DNA from: an uncultured Lachnospiraceae bacterium
GTDB lineage: Bacteria; Bacillota; Clostridia; Lachnospirales; Lachnospiraceae
Assembly: GCA_902476265.1 (NCBI GenBank)
Contig: CABSCP010000048.1
Coordinates: 1-32,860, forward strand
DNA length: 32,860 bases
Reading direction: 5' to 3'
Shown here: positions 32,092 through 32,860 of the stretch, in pieces
How the letters are laid out: the number at the start of each line of letters is the position of its first letter
Position numbering within the stretch: the first letter of the stretch is position 1
The notes under the pieces: model-generated
What the model saw: only the letters and a program-made list of their open reading frames with translations
Databases searched by the model: none
What the model was told of the DNA's origin: nothing
Position numbers and translations under genes: made by a program

Positions 32092-32739
32092 ATGGAACTA
32101 ACTACTTTGGATGCGGATAACCAGATTGCAACATGGCAGGAGGTCACGCTGGTTTACAATGCTGCATTAAAGCAGATCAATACCAAACTGGAAATACTGA
32201 ACGATGAATTTCAGCATGTACATCAATATAATCCGATTGAGCATATCAAGTCCAGGATCAAGACTTCGGAAAGCATCGTAAAGAAGCTCAAGCGCCATGG
32301 CTATGAATCGACCATCGAGAATATGGTAAAATATGTGAATGACATTGCGGGAATCCGCATCATCTGTTCATTTACCTCGGATATTTACAGAATTGCGGAG
32401 ATGATCCGCATGCAGGGGGACATCAGGGTAGTCGCGGTGAAAGATTATATCCGCAATCCCAAGGCCAGCGGTTATAAGAGCTATCATATGCTGGTGACGG
32501 TGCCGGTATTCCTCTCCGACAGGACGGTGGATGTGAAGGTGGAGATTCAGATCAGAACCGTTGCCATGGACTTCTGGGCCAGCCTGGAGCATAAGATCAA
32601 TTATAAATTTGAGGGAAATGCGCCGGAGCATGTGAAGGAAGAACTGGTGGAATGTTCCCATATGGTATCGGATCTGGATAACAGAATGCAGGAGCTGAAT
32701 GAAGAGATCAAGGCATTGAGCGGGGAACTGGAGCTGTAG
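32092..32739 (+). CDS. relQ: Small alarmone synthetase (RelQ-like)
   Basis: A 215-residue (p)ppGpp synthetase that transfers pyrophosphate from ATP to GTP or GDP in stress responses. It has only the synthetase domain, as RelQ/YwaC proteins do. Visible motifs are PIEHIKSRIKTSESIVKKL, DIAGIRIIC, YIRNPKASGYKSYHM and EIQIRTVAMDFWASLEHK, which include the metal and base binding residues. The acidic C-terminal helix matches the tetramer-forming tail. GAGGCATAATTT precedes the ATG. A terminator follows. Distinguishing RelQ from RelP is not certain. Confidence 0.9.
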   Translation: MELTTLDADNQIATWQEVTLVYNAALKQINTKLEILNDEFQHVHQYNPIEHIKSRIKTSESIVKKLKRHGYESTIENMVKYVNDIAGIRIICSFTSDIYRIAEMIRMQGDIRVVAVKDYIRNPKASGYKSYHMLVTVPVFLSDRTVDVKVEIQIRTVAMDFWASLEHKINYKFEGNAPEHVKEELVECSHMVSDLDNRMQELNEEIKALSGELEL

Positions 32740-32774
32740 GAGTTTTTGACAGCGCACGGATTTGCCGGGATGAG

Positions 32775-32803
32775 AAAAGGCGGGCTAAAGTGCCTGCCTT
32801 TTT
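32775..32803 (+). terminator. Intrinsic terminator after relQ
   Basis: AAAAGGCGGGC pairs with GCCTGCCTTTTT (one G-U). It is followed within 3 bases by the group II intron-like sequence. Confidence 0.8.
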
Positions 32804-32805
32804 AC

Positions 32806-32860
32806 GTATGACGGGCATGCCGTCAGTCTGTGGTGAAAGTCCACAAGGGGCGTAGTTGCC
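32806..32860 (+). mobile_element. 5' end of a group IIC-like intron (partial)
   Basis: From 32806 the sequence GTATGACGGGCATGCCGTC, then a CAGTC, then GGTGAAAGTCCAC and GGGGCG, follows the pattern of group IIC intron domain I starts (GTGYG…CGGGCATG…AGTCT…GGTGA-AGTCC). Such introns insert directly after terminator hairpins, and this one begins 3 bases after the relQ terminator T-run. The 5' end differs from the GTGYG consensus (GTATG). The rest is outside the window. Confidence 0.65.

Noticed and set aside
1..32860. CRISPR array, tRNA or rRNA genes
   Set aside because: No regularly spaced identical repeats of CRISPR type and no recognisable tRNA or rRNA sequence were found by reading.

Overview
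The window looks like a Lachnospiraceae-type Clostridia chromosome (Firmicutes). Pointers are AGGAGG-type ribosome sites, sigma-A style promoters, U-tailed terminators, a permuted membrane-anchored GH3 glycosidase, a RelQ-type alarmone synthetase and a Tn1549-like conjugation module. This is inferred from gene families; no rRNA, tRNA or CRISPR was found.

Positions 1-3612 are one end of an integrative conjugative element, read leftwards: a 119-aa protein, a DUF6017-type HTH protein, a DUF5348 protein, PcfB and a VirD4-like coupling protein cut by the window edge. Positions 3613-6100 are mostly non-coding and repeat-rich. They hold several strong hairpins (possibly oriT or element-end sequence), a small lipoprotein gene, and two copies of a 27-aa holin-like toxin gene. 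A consensus promoter and terminator appear to define an antisense RNA against one toxin copy only.

Positions 6105-28914 are ordinary chromosome: an MFS transporter, an unusual SF2 helicase with two membrane helices and an unrecognised C-terminal domain, BirA, an alanine/sodium symporter, a CorA-type channel, a metallo-beta-lactamase-fold protein, a MerR regulator, a truncated acetyltransferase and a MATE exporter behind a textbook MerR-type promoter. These are followed by a membrane acyltransferase, a sugar nucleotidyltransferase with galE, a double-anchored permuted GH3 enzyme, an OmpR-type two-component system, a PAP2 phosphatase and a DUF389 protein.

Positions 28920-30430 are an AT-richer insert. 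It holds a structured leader with tandem repeats, a probably frameshifted gene and a DJ-1/PfpI gene. The PfpI gene is driven by a promoter cassette that is a near copy of the one in front of the lipoprotein gene 25 kb away. Positions 30468-32860 return to chromosome: a hemolysin III-like protein behind a perfect palindrome, a small conserved-looking acidic protein, a 190-bp cruciform element, the alarmone synthetase with its terminator, and directly after that terminator the 5' end of what looks like a class C group II intron.

The most notable items are the duplicated type I toxin locus with its asymmetric antisense RNA, the helicase with membrane helices, the MerR-type operator before the MATE gene, the repeated promoter cassette and the intron end.
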